NCBI GenBank assembly: GCA_003343565.1
Contig: QALA01000027.1
Coordinates: forward strand, 42,578-106,577
Length of the DNA: 64,000 bases
Direction: 5' to 3'
Source: Verrucomicrobiota bacterium
Lineage (GTDB): Bacteria > Verrucomicrobiota > Verrucomicrobiia > Opitutales > Intestinicryptomonadaceae
Positions 43,860-52,430 of this stretch are shown here, one piece after another (the first letter of the stretch is position 1; each line of letters starts with the position of its first letter). The position numbers and the translations under genes were made by a program. Below the pieces are notes generated by a model. The model had not been told where the DNA came from. It saw only the letters and a program-made list of their open reading frames with translations, and did not search any database.

Positions 43860-44914
43860 TCTTCGGGCGTCCGGTTGTCGTCAATCAGAAACTGCTCGCC
43901 CTCCTTGTGCAAGTCCGCGTATCCGCCGGGCTGGGTACTGCTGAACGCGCTCATTTGGGTTATGCCAAGCCCCATCAACCCGTCGCGCATTTTGCGGCTC
44001 TCGCGGGTGGACACGACCAGCGACAGGCGCGGCAAAAACAGCCTCAGCGCGCACGTCGTCTGCACGAGCTCCCTGTCCGTCGGAATATTTTCCGGACGCG
44101 GCACAAAGCCGCTGGCGGCGGGCCGCATTCGCGGAAGGCTCACAGATATTTGCGACCTCCACGCGCGGCGCCCCAAGAATCGCGCATGCAGAGCCGTCGC
44201 AAGTATTTCGAATCTCCATTCGTTGACGCCTAAAAGCGGTCCGAGCCCTATCTTCCTCATGCCGGCTTGCGCGCCGCGCTCCGGAGTGGCCAGCCTCCAC
44301 TGGAAATTCGCCTTGGGCCCGGAGGGGTGGAGGGTCGGATAGACTTCCTCGTCGTAAGTCTCCTGAAACACCGTCAGCCCCTCGCAGCCGGCGGCGACGT
44401 ACTTCTTGTAGTCCTCCACGGACGACGGGGCTATTTCCACAGAAACCGAAGACATCTTCCTCGCGGCGATTTTTACGCACTCTTCCATATATCCGGAAGA
44501 CACAAGCCGCGGATTCTCCGCCGCCACGAGCAGGAGCGTCCTGAAGCCAAGATTGTAGACGGCGTCGACCTCCCGCTCGACCTCCCCCAGGGAGAGCGTC
44601 TTTCTGTCGATGGAGTGGCGGTGCGCAAACCCGCAGTACTTGCAGTTGTTAACGCATTCGTTGCTCACGTAAAGCGGCGCGAACAGGCGCATCACCCTGC
44701 CGAAAAACCGCTCGGTCAGGGCGGACGAAAGGCGCGCCATCTCCTCTATATGCGGAGAGGCCGCCGGGGAAATCAGGGCGGCAAAATCCTCAAGAGTCTC
44801 CGCGCGCCCCCTGCGAATGACGCGCACGGCATCGGCCTCGCAAGCCCAGCGCGAATACTCGGCCAGCTCCTTGATTTGCGAGCTTCTAAGCTCGTCCAAA
44901 AAAGTGTCCTTCAT
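43778..44914 (-). CDS. thiH: 2-iminoacetate synthase (tyrosine lyase)
   Basis: This 378-residue radical-SAM enzyme cleaves tyrosine to dehydroglycine for thiazole formation. The 4Fe-4S cluster ligands are Cys87, Cys91 and Cys94 in SNECVNNCKYCGF. The later LGPLLGVNEWRFE, RMRPAASGF and FSSTQPGGYAD segments are typical of ThiH. A GGAGGA ribosome-binding site before the ATG at 44914 decides the start. It lies 39 bases after thiG. Its last codons and the sequence beyond the stop are duplicated downstream. Use of ThiH rather than ThiO is common in anaerobes and facultative bacteria. Confidence 0.94.
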   Translation of the reverse strand: MKDTFLDELRSSQIKELAEYSRWACEADAVRVIRRGRAETLEDFAALISPAASPHIEEMARLSSALTERFFGRVMRLFAPLYVSNECVNNCKYCGFAHRHSIDRKTLSLGEVEREVDAVYNLGFRTLLLVAAENPRLVSSGYMEECVKIAARKMSSVSVEIAPSSVEDYKKYVAAGCEGLTVFQETYDEEVYPTLHPSGPKANFQWRLATPERGAQAGMRKIGLGPLLGVNEWRFEILATALHARFLGRRAWRSQISVSLPRMRPAASGFVPRPENIPTDRELVQTTCALRLFLPRLSLVVSTRESRKMRDGLMGLGITQMSAFSSTQPGGYADLHKEGEQFLIDDNRTPEEFAAALMSKGLDPVWKDFDRALAVRES

Positions 44915-44953
44915 AAAAAATCCTCCGACGCGCGCGGCTTCCGGCAAAGCGCG

Positions 44954-45736
44954 TCAGTCGAGAAATCCCGTGAGCGGGCTCGTGGGAACAGCCCTGTCAA
45001 ACTTCGCGCCCGACGCCGCCAGATACGCCGTCCTTCCGGCCTCGACAGCCTTCGCAAACGCCGCCGCCATCGCCGGGCAGTCGGCCGCCGTAGCGACGGC
45101 GGTGTTCACCATTACGGCGGCGGCCCCCGCCTCCATCGCCTGCGCCGCGTGCGACGGCATTCCTATCCCCGCGTCAACCACGACGGGAACGTCGCACTGC
45201 TCTATCATAATTCTTATCTGCGAAAGCGTCTCAACCCCCCTGTTTGTGCCGATTGGCGCGCCGAGCGGCATGACCGCCGCAACCCCGGCCTCCTGAAGGC
45301 GCAGGGCAAGCACGGGATCGGCGTTGATGTAGGCCATGACCTTGAACCCCTCGGCCGCAAGCGTCTGCGCGGCTGAAAGCGTCTCAACCGGATCGGGCAG
45401 CAGGTAGTTCGGGTCGGGGTGAATCTCAAGCTTTACGAACTTTCCGAAGCCCGCGGCCTCTCCGAGCCTCGCGAGCCTGACGGCCTCGGAAGCGTCGACC
45501 GCGCCCGACGTATTGGGAAGAATCATGTATTTGTCGGGCTCAAGCCAGTCGGCTATATCGGCGTGCGGGTCGGGCTGCGCGGACAGGTTTGCGCGCCGCA
45601 GCGCGACGGTGACTATCGACGCCCCGCTCGCCGCGAGGGCGTCCCGCATGATTTTTTCGGACGGAAACTTCCCCGTGCCCAAAAAGAGGCGCGAGGCAAA
45701 TTTCCTTCCGCCTATAACGAGATCTTCGTCTTTCAT
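44954..45736 (-). CDS. thiG: Thiazole synthase
   Basis: This 260-residue TIM-barrel enzyme builds the thiazole ring from deoxyxylulose 5-phosphate, dehydroglycine and ThiS thiocarboxylate. The Schiff-base lysine is Lys102 in KFVKLEIHPD. Also present are MPLGAPIGTNRGV and VVVDAGIGMPSHA near residues 165-200. Length is normal. No thiS or thiF is adjacent; the sulphur carrier must be encoded elsewhere. It lies 67 bases after the Cdd1-like gene on the same strand and upstream of thiH. Confidence 0.95.
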   Translation of the reverse strand: MKDEDLVIGGRKFASRLFLGTGKFPSEKIMRDALAASGASIVTVALRRANLSAQPDPHADIADWLEPDKYMILPNTSGAVDASEAVRLARLGEAAGFGKFVKLEIHPDPNYLLPDPVETLSAAQTLAAEGFKVMAYINADPVLALRLQEAGVAAVMPLGAPIGTNRGVETLSQIRIMIEQCDVPVVVDAGIGMPSHAAQAMEAGAAAVMVNTAVATAADCPAMAAAFAKAVEAGRTAYLAASGAKFDRAVPTSPLTGFLD

Positions 45737-45803
45737 TGCCTAAATCCATTCGGCGCGAACGCAAGCCGCACGAATGCGCCGGACTTTGCGCGGACGCGAT
45801 TTT

Positions 45804-46067
45804 TCACATGTTGTCCGCCGATTCCGCAAAGTCAACAGCCAATTTGAACGACTTTAAAAGGGAGGCGTCGGGGTTGATGCGGATTTTTTTCAAATCCTCA
45901 AAAATCGACTCCGGATCGCGCCCGCGAAGCTGGAATATTTCCTTAATGTTCAAATCCAGCAATGCGCGCGCCGCGGCGACGTCCATGCGCGGTATCCGCA
46001 TGAAAGGGCTCGCCAAAGCCGCGTAGTCAACTTTTTTTTTGCCTTCCCTCTTTTGTCCGGATTTCAT
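45804..46067 (-). CDS. Cdd1-like helix-hairpin-helix protein
   Basis: This small basic 87-residue protein reads FMRIPRMDVAAARALLDLNI, then FQLRGRDPESIFEDLKKI. This corresponds to the helix-hairpin-helix and DPE segments of the Cdd1 (pathogenicity locus) family, which normally covers 80-95 residues. The canonical Gly-rich hairpin (GIG) appears altered to RMD here. Its role is unknown; possible DNA binding. It precedes thiG by 67 bases on the same strand, with no functional link known. Confidence 0.7.
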   Translation of the reverse strand: MKSGQKREGKKKVDYAALASPFMRIPRMDVAAARALLDLNIKEIFQLRGRDPESIFEDLKKIRINPDASLLKSFKLAVDFAESADNM

Positions 46068-46179
46068 TTAAATAACGCCGCCTTTCGCATCGATTTCAAC
46101 ACTCTTTCGCCCAGATAAACAATTTGCCCCATTCCGCCCGAACATAGCGCCGTCCGACGCCGGGCGGCTGTCAAACCTT

Positions 46180-47505
46180 CTACGGCGTCTGTTTTCCAAA
46201 TACCTTTTCGGCGAAGTTCAAGTATTGCTGCCAGTCGTAGCGGGTCATATTATGCTCGCCGTTCCTTAGGTGGTAGCCCACGTTGTCGCCGATGAAGGGT
46301 TTTTCAACGACGAGGTTGTCGAGAGTGGGCAGCTTCTCGGCGCCGTAAAGCCTGTAGATTTTCGACGCTTCAACGAGGCCTGTAAGCTCGCCCTTGGGAT
46401 CCGCCCAGAAATCCCTGCTGGCGCTTGCGACGTAGAGGGCGCGCGGGGCGACGCACGCAAGCATGTGATGCTGGTCGATGGGCAGTTCGCCCTCGTTGTC
46501 GCGGTATTTGTTGAGGTTTTTGGAGAACCAGAACGGAAAGAGCGTCGTTATGTGCCGCACGGATTCGCCGAACCTCCGGCGCGAAAGGGCCGCGCCCATG
46601 TGGCCCGGATTGTTGGCGAGCGCCAGCGCAAACCGCCTGTCGTAGGCAGCGGTCAGTATTGACGTGCGACCAAGCCGCGAGTGGCCAGTGACCCCGACTT
46701 TGCCAGCGTCTATTTCCGGAAGGGATTCGAGAAGGTCGAGGACGCGCGAATTTCCCCACGCCCACGCGACGGTTGCGGGGCCGTCGGAAAATCCGGAGTC
46801 CTCGGCGAATATTTGGTATATGCTGCCCTCCCGCCCGGACTCCTTTTCCCTGTCGGGGTAGACTTCGCAGTAATACCAGCATGCGACGGCGAACCCGCGC
46901 CCGATAATTTCCCCTACCGGCCATCTCGCCGAAGCTCCCCCGCGCTGCGATTCATGGGCCTTGTTGTCGGTTATTTTGAGGGTCGGGTAGTTGGAGTTGC
47001 GCATCCAGCACGTCGGCATGAAAATTTCCTTTTCCGCAGTCACCGTGTGGTTGCCGCAAAAATTCGGGCAGACTATCGCGGGAACGGGACCTTTGGCGTT
47101 TTTGGGAATGTAAAGCAGGACGCCGAAAGAATGTTTTCCGCCGCCGTCCTCAGACTTGATTCTGTACTGCCGGCGCAATGCGGTTCCGCCGAGGGCGTCG
47201 TCGGAGGATTCGAGGAGCTCAAACTTCAGGCTCGAGGGACGCGGAGGCATGGCCCCGTACATCTGTTCTTCGAGTTGTCTTATGACGTACGGGCGGGCGT
47301 AGGACTCCCAGTCGAGGGCGTTCCCGATTCTCCCATTCCCTCCGGGGAGTTCAAGAATGTCGGGAATCGGGAAGAGGTTCGTCTTGGATTCGTCGTAATT
47401 TTCCCCCCTGGGGCCCACAAGTTTGGGCGGATTTATCGGGTTGCCCTCGGCGAATGCGCAACAAGCGGCGAACGCGGCGGCGAGAATCAGTGCGTATTTT
47501 TTCAT
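46180..47505 (-). CDS. CE15-type glucuronoyl esterase-like protein
   Basis: This secreted 441-residue alpha/beta-hydrolase has a signal peptide (MKKYALILAAAFAACCAFA). The nucleophile is Ser276 in VGVTGHSRLGRTS, and the presumed catalytic His418 is in LRNGEHNMTRYDW. The stretch LANNPGHMGAALSRRRFGES and the following WFSKNLNKY are characteristic of bacterial CE15 enzymes, which split esters between glucuronic acid on xylan and lignin or alcohols. The start at 47505 is the signal-peptide ATG; the frame stays open far upstream to 48006, but without protein-family support. It is transcribed leftward, alone. Confidence 0.87.
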   Translation of the reverse strand: MKKYALILAAAFAACCAFAEGNPINPPKLVGPRGENYDESKTNLFPIPDILELPGGNGRIGNALDWESYARPYVIRQLEEQMYGAMPPRPSSLKFELLESSDDALGGTALRRQYRIKSEDGGGKHSFGVLLYIPKNAKGPVPAIVCPNFCGNHTVTAEKEIFMPTCWMRNSNYPTLKITDNKAHESQRGGASARWPVGEIIGRGFAVACWYYCEVYPDREKESGREGSIYQIFAEDSGFSDGPATVAWAWGNSRVLDLLESLPEIDAGKVGVTGHSRLGRTSILTAAYDRRFALALANNPGHMGAALSRRRFGESVRHITTLFPFWFSKNLNKYRDNEGELPIDQHHMLACVAPRALYVASASRDFWADPKGELTGLVEASKIYRLYGAEKLPTLDNLVVEKPFIGDNVGYHLRNGEHNMTRYDWQQYLNFAEKVFGKQTP

Positions 47506-48631
47506 ATTTCGTAAATGGAAAGCGTTCATCGTTCGAACGTTTGAGAGAATCAGATAAAAAGCGTTTTTTTCCGGAGAGTCAATCGGCAAACGGGAAGTGT
47601 TTGAGAATATTGTATCGCATCGCAAGGTTTGAGGGGAAAAATCGAACGTTTGAGGGGAACGCCCATTTTCGTGGGTTTTCGGGAGGAACGCCGCAAGGGC
47701 GGTTCCGGGAAATTGCAAGGGGGGACTGCAACCCATGTTAAATTTGAAAACGGGAGCGACCGGATTATTTTTGCAGGGGGAGTTCTTGACGCGCAATCCA
47801 TAGAGGCCGTTGTCGGTCTCGCAGGAGACTTTCGGCTCGGCGTAGACGAGCCGTTCGCCCGACGCCATTTTGGCCTTCCATTGCGCCGGTGGGATTGTCG
47901 TCTCGCGCGATATGTCGCCGTACTCCGCGCCCGTCTGCCCCAACATGCGGGCATTTTTGAGCCCGCGCCAAGCCTTGAAGACACAGCCCGATTCAGCCTT
48001 GCCCACGTTTCGAGGAGCACCGCAAAAACCGCATGGTTACGGACTACTTTCGCTACGGTTTATTCCACTCCCAAATAGGTCGCGCAAAATACGATAACGC
48101 CGGTCCAATCGAAAAATGCTCCTTATTATATAGAGGGGACAAAAAACGCGAGCGCCTCGCGGACATCTCAAACCTCGCCATGGTAGAGTTTGTGACGCAC
48201 CCGGATTATTCCTTCCGCCCTTCCGACGACGGCGTCCACGCCGCGCAAAAAAAATGACGCTGCAACTCCTTTCCAAAGCGCTTGCAAATTCGTTGCAAAA
48301 CTCTTTTTTTCAGCCCGAAGTATAAACGCGGACATAGAAATTTTCCCAATAGAAGATTTTCACTCAAGAACGAAGGGCGGTTTTCCCGCAAACGTTCGAT
48401 TTTTTCGGCAGATTATCGGCTTGAAGGCGATTTTTCCTCAAACCAATCCCAAATCTCAAAAGCCCAAACCGCCCGCAACTCCCTGTTTTGGCGGGTTTCG
48501 GCAGCTCCCCAAACCTTCTGAGTAAAATCAATGCGCGGCAAATATCCGCGCGCCCAATGCGCGCGCTAAAAAAATCGCGATTTCAAATCCCGCGCGCGAA
48601 CATATGCCGCAATGCCGCAGTCTCCCCCCCG
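47506..48631. other. Gap with possible gene remnants upstream of the esterase
   Basis: About 1.1 kb holds no gene I can name. The minus-strand frame continuous with the esterase from 48006 down to about 47700 has plausible protein-like codon use (for example TIPPAQWKAKMASGERLVYA) but a GTG start, no ribosome-binding site and no recognised domain. A plus-strand frame at 48033-48257 (74 codons, ending SDDGVHAAQKK) is similarly ambiguous. Four GTTTGAG words lie at 47539-47659. The right third (48260-48600) looks non-coding. Confidence 0.4.
47539..47659. promoter_or_regulatory. GTTTGAG repeat array upstream of the esterase gene
   Basis: The word GTTTGAG starts at 47539, 47599, 47627 and 47648; the last two extend to GTTTGAGGGGAA. 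The first overlaps the palindrome CGTTCGAACG (47530-47539). All lie within about 155 bases upstream of the esterase ATG, a position suited to regulator binding. Confidence 0.35.
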
Positions 48632-49858
48632 CTACGCCGGAAGCATGCTTTGGCTGAGGCCGAGCACGCTCAGCACTATCCCCATTGCAAAAATCAGCAC
48701 CAGCAAAAACGCGAGCCCCAGCGCAACGCCGCCCAAAATCACGGTGGAAATTTTTATGCGCCCATTGAGGCTCTCGGCATGGCTGCGGTTTATCTCCCTA
48801 AACGCGGACACAAGACTGCCCGTGCGCTCGCCCACAGACACGACGTCCAAGTCCTCGTTTTCTAAAAGTCCGAATCTCTGGAGGGCCGCGCTTATGGGCG
48901 CGCCGTCGTTGACGGCCGTGCGAAACTGCTGGAACCTGTCGCGCATGTCGGCGTTTTTGAGGGACTTTTCCGACAGCCTGAAAGTCTCCGTCGTGTTCAC
49001 CCCCGACTCAAACAGCGTTGCCGCCAAATTCGCAAACCTGCACAAGTCCGCGTCGAAAACCATTTTTCCCAACGCCGGAATCTTCAGCACGACCGCGTCC
49101 GCATTTTTGGCGCCGCCGGGAGTCTTTCTGTAAAATTTCAGGCCGACAAACGCCGCAATCCCCAACACCGCCGCGGCGGGAACGCCGTATATCAGAATGT
49201 CCCCAATTGCGTTCATCATCTTTATGGGAAAATTCTCCCCCGCGCCCATGCTCGACATCATCGACTGGATTTTCGGCAGCATGAAAAACAGGAACATCAG
49301 CACCACGCCCGCCGCCATCACGCACAGAAATATCGGATACGCCAACGCCGACATTATCGTTTTGCGGAGCTTGCGCCGCTCCTCTATGTACTCTATTATG
49401 TTCTCGAACACGAAGCCGAGGTTGGCCGTGGTCTCGCCCGCCTCCACCAAATGCACGGTGCACGCGTCGAAAGCCTGCGGGTACTTCTCAAGCGAGGCCG
49501 ACAGCGTCTGCCCCTCGCTCAAATCCTTGTACAGCTCGCGCGATATTTTTTTCAGGCGCGGATCGAGCGAACGCTGGCTGAGCGCCTTCAGCGCGTCCGC
49601 CACCGGCATTCCGCCGCCGACGCACAGCTGGTGAAGCTTTTTTATCAGCGCCAAAGCCAGACGCTCTCCGCCGCCGCGCAGCTTGCGCGAATCGCCTTCG
49701 TCCGGCTGCGAATCGCCGGACTGCGCGCGCTTTATCAGTATCGGAACAAGCCCCATTGCGGCGAGCTTCCCGGAGACCTCGCGCCTGTCCTGAGCCTCCA
49801 TCGAGCCCGACTTAATCGCGCCCTTCGCGTCGGCAGCCTTGTACGTAAAATCCGCCAT
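48632..49858 (-). CDS. gspF: Type II secretion / type IV pilus inner-membrane platform protein
   Basis: This 408-residue GspF/PilC family protein begins MADFTYKAADAKGAIKSGSM, the conserved start of the family. It has two homologous cytoplasmic helical domains (about 65-190 and 270-395), each followed by membrane helices, including one at about 170-192 and one at the C-terminus. Conserved signatures are VEAGETTANLGFVFENI and the second-domain equivalent VSVGERTGSLVSAF. It follows the ATPase gene by eight bases on the same strand, forming the platform that the ATPase drives. Confidence 0.95.
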   Translation of the reverse strand: MADFTYKAADAKGAIKSGSMEAQDRREVSGKLAAMGLVPILIKRAQSGDSQPDEGDSRKLRGGGERLALALIKKLHQLCVGGGMPVADALKALSQRSLDPRLKKISRELYKDLSEGQTLSASLEKYPQAFDACTVHLVEAGETTANLGFVFENIIEYIEERRKLRKTIMSALAYPIFLCVMAAGVVLMFLFFMLPKIQSMMSSMGAGENFPIKMMNAIGDILIYGVPAAAVLGIAAFVGLKFYRKTPGGAKNADAVVLKIPALGKMVFDADLCRFANLAATLFESGVNTTETFRLSEKSLKNADMRDRFQQFRTAVNDGAPISAALQRFGLLENEDLDVVSVGERTGSLVSAFREINRSHAESLNGRIKISTVILGGVALGLAFLLVLIFAMGIVLSVLGLSQSMLPA

Positions 49859-49866
49859 CGCGAAAC

Positions 49867-51555
49867 CTATTTATCCTTCGCGTCCTCGACGATGTTGGCG
49901 TAGTACATTATCTCGTCCATGCCGGTTATTCCCCTTTTGACAAGCTCCCAGCCCGACTCCTGAAGCGTCCGCATTCCGTGCAGCTGCGCGGCCCTGCGTA
50001 TCTCCAAAGCCGTCTTGCAGCCGACTATCATCGAATGGATTTGGTCGTTCATCAGCAGAATCTCGACTATGGCGACGCGCCCGTAATACCCCAATCCCCT
50101 GCATTTCTCGCAGCCCGCAGGCTTGAGGGGAAGACGGTAATTGGCCGCCTCCGACGGGTCTATATCCAGCGCGACGAGGCATGTGTCTATGTAGGACTTG
50201 TCGTAATCCGCCGCAACCGCGCAGGAGCAGAGCCTGCGAACCAGCCGCTGCGCCAAAATCATCTCTACCGACGAGGCTATCAAAAACGGCTCTATTTCCA
50301 TGTCTATCAGGCGGGTCAGCGCGCCGGCGGCGTCGTTGGTGTGGAGCGTGCTCAACACCAAGTGCCCCGTGAGCGAGGCGCGTATGGCGATGTCGGCCGT
50401 CTCCCTGTCGCGGATTTCCCCGACCATTATTATGTCCGGGTCCTGGCGCAATACGGAGCGCAGAACCGACGAAAACGTGAGGCCTATCTCCGGGTGCACC
50501 TGCGTCTGGTTGACGCCGCCGACCTCGTATTCAACCGGGTCTTCCACGGTTATTATGCGCACTTCCGGCGAGCGCAAACGGCGTATGAAGGCGGTGAGGG
50601 TCGTGGACTTGCCGGAACCGGTCGGCCCCGTAACCAGAATGATTCCGTGCGGGCGCGAAAGCGGCTTCGATATTTTTTTTATGTCCTCCGGGAGAAACCC
50701 CAAGTCCTCTATCCCGACCGGCTGGGCGCGCTGGCTGAGCAGGCGCAGCGACACGCTCTCCCCGTACAGCGTCGGAAGGCTGGAGACTCGAATGTCTATC
50801 TCCTCCCCGTCCTTTGCCATAAACGCGATTCTTCCGTCCTGCGGCCTGCGCTTCTCTGAGATGTTCAGGCGCGCCATTATCTTTATGCGCGAAATAACCG
50901 CGTCCTTGAACTTCGCCATATTTTCCGGGAGGCGCAGCGGAACCAAGTTTCCGTCTATGCGGCAGCGAATGTTGAGCGCGTCGCGCTGCGGCTCTATGTG
51001 AATGTCCGTGGCACGGTCGGAAAGAGCGCGGGAGATTATCTCGTTTACGAATTTTATTATCGCGGCGTTCTCGTCCTCCTCGACGTCGGCGTCCGACAAG
51101 TCCGCAAAATCCGCCATGTCCTTTCCGGAAAGGCTCTCCGCCCCGACTCCGAAAACTTCCGCGTTCTTCTTGGCTATCGCCGAAGCGGGAACGATTTTCC
51201 ACTTCGGCACGCCCCCCGCGAGCGCACCAACCCACTTTTTCATGTCGGGCGTCGGCGGCCACGAGACCGCAAACGCCCCGTCCGAACAGGGCAGGCACTG
51301 GTACTCGTTCATCAGGCGCAACGGAAGAATCTTCTCAGGCTCCGGCGCGCATTCAAAGTCCGCAAAAAACGGAAGGCCGGAACACTCCGCCACCGTCTTT
51401 GAAGCCTCCGTCTCCGAAAGTCCGGAACGCTCCAGCAAAAATCCGATGCGCCCTTCCGGCGGAAGCGAAAACAGCTTTGCCAAATCGTCCGGCATAAGGC
51501 TGGCGCGAAATTTCTCCGCCGCGCGCCTCTCAAATTCCCTCTGCGAAATCTCCAT
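49867..51555 (-). CDS. gspE: Type II secretion / type IV pilus assembly ATPase
   Basis: This secretion ATPase of about 562 residues has an N-terminal GspE/MshEN domain, then DIHIEPQRDAL. Walker A is TGPTGSGKST near residue 310-320, Walker B/Asp box IIMVGEIRDRETAD, and the zinc-type cysteines appear as LCSC...CEKC in the C-terminal part. It powers pseudopilus or pilus assembly. The start is either ATG at 51555 or TTG at 51561; a GGAGG lies 10 bases before the TTG and 16 before the ATG. It is 25 bases downstream of the gene of unknown function. Confidence 0.94.
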   Translation of the reverse strand: MEISQREFERRAAEKFRASLMPDDLAKLFSLPPEGRIGFLLERSGLSETEASKTVAECSGLPFFADFECAPEPEKILPLRLMNEYQCLPCSDGAFAVSWPPTPDMKKWVGALAGGVPKWKIVPASAIAKKNAEVFGVGAESLSGKDMADFADLSDADVEEDENAAIIKFVNEIISRALSDRATDIHIEPQRDALNIRCRIDGNLVPLRLPENMAKFKDAVISRIKIMARLNISEKRRPQDGRIAFMAKDGEEIDIRVSSLPTLYGESVSLRLLSQRAQPVGIEDLGFLPEDIKKISKPLSRPHGIILVTGPTGSGKSTTLTAFIRRLRSPEVRIITVEDPVEYEVGGVNQTQVHPEIGLTFSSVLRSVLRQDPDIIMVGEIRDRETADIAIRASLTGHLVLSTLHTNDAAGALTRLIDMEIEPFLIASSVEMILAQRLVRRLCSCAVAADYDKSYIDTCLVALDIDPSEAANYRLPLKPAGCEKCRGLGYYGRVAIVEILLMNDQIHSMIVGCKTALEIRRAAQLHGMRTLQESGWELVKRGITGMDEIMYYANIVEDAKDK

Positions 51556-51580
51556 GTCCAACAGCTCTCTTCCTCCGGGC

Positions 51581-52429
51581 CTATCTGCGCGCCGCAGCCC
51601 TCCTTTGGGCCGCAGGAACAGCCCTTGCCGACGGCGCGGCGCTCTTTCCGTACATGGTCACGGCCTTGCCTTTGGGGGCGTCCGGCTCCTTCAGCGTCAG
51701 CGTGTAGATTCCCATATTGTCGGAAATGCTTATGCTGTTCGTCTCGTCGTCGTAAAAATCCACCGTGTAGGGAACGCCGCTTCCCGCGCCCGCGCGCCCA
51801 AGCGCAATGACGTAATTCTTTTTTTGCTGGGTGTCCGCAATTCCGAAAAGCCACTTTCCGTTTACGCAGCTGACGGAGCGCAGCTCAAGCCCCGCAGGCG
51901 CCTCCTGAATCACCCCTCCCGCGCGGCGCGACTGCGACGCAAAAAACGGATTGCGCTCCAACAAGCTGTCGATCAGCTTTTCGCGCGCGGACTTTTGCGC
52001 TGGAATCGCCGCCTGCTGCGCTTCTGGCTGGGGCTGTCCCGCGCCGTCCGCACCCGCGCCGAGTTCGCCGTTTTCTGCTGGCTTTGCCTGGGATTCAGCC
52101 CTGCCGTCGTGCTCCGCGCCGTCGCGCGACTGCTGCGCCAAAGCTTCCGCCTGCGCCTGCGCAGCCTCCTCAGCCTCCGCAGCGCGGCGCTCCCGATTGG
52201 CGCGAGCCTCGGCAAAATCCGCCATGCTCTCGGCCATTATCGCCCGCTGCTCGTCGGGCGATCCGCCGGAATTTATGAAGCGCACCGGCGGCGGCCCGAC
52301 GCGCTGGGCGGGCGCCAAAATGTCGCCGTTTTGCGCGGGCATGTAGAAATCCCCGTTCTGCGCGAAAAGCCGCAGGGCAAAAACTCCGGCCGAAAGAAGG
52401 AAAAACGCCTGCCGAAAAACCGCTCCCAT
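51581..52429 (-). CDS. Secretion-cluster protein of unknown function
   Basis: This 282-residue protein has an N-terminal signal or anchor (MGAVFRQAFFLLSAGVFALR). The middle (about 65-165) is low-complexity, rich in Ala, Glu and Gln and probably coiled or disordered. A more ordered C-terminal part (about 185-282) includes LELRSVSCVNGKWLFGIADT and NSISISDNMGIYTLTL, with a beta-rich look. It starts two bases after the secretin TGA and precedes the ATPase gene. Its position between gspD and gspE suggests a GspC- or PilP-like connector or pilot role, but I see no clear homology. Confidence 0.65.
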   Translation of the reverse strand: MGAVFRQAFFLLSAGVFALRLFAQNGDFYMPAQNGDILAPAQRVGPPPVRFINSGGSPDEQRAIMAESMADFAEARANRERRAAEAEEAAQAQAEALAQQSRDGAEHDGRAESQAKPAENGELGAGADGAGQPQPEAQQAAIPAQKSAREKLIDSLLERNPFFASQSRRAGGVIQEAPAGLELRSVSCVNGKWLFGIADTQQKKNYVIALGRAGAGSGVPYTVDFYDDETNSISISDNMGIYTLTLKEPDAPKGKAVTMYGKSAAPSARAVPAAQRRAAARR

Positions 52430-52430
52430 G

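Noticed and set aside
46068..46179. TPP riboswitch upstream of the Cdd1-thiG-thiH genes
   Set aside because: This segment is downstream of the esterase gene and upstream of the Cdd1-like gene, but neither strand shows CUGAGA or the second conserved TPP box.
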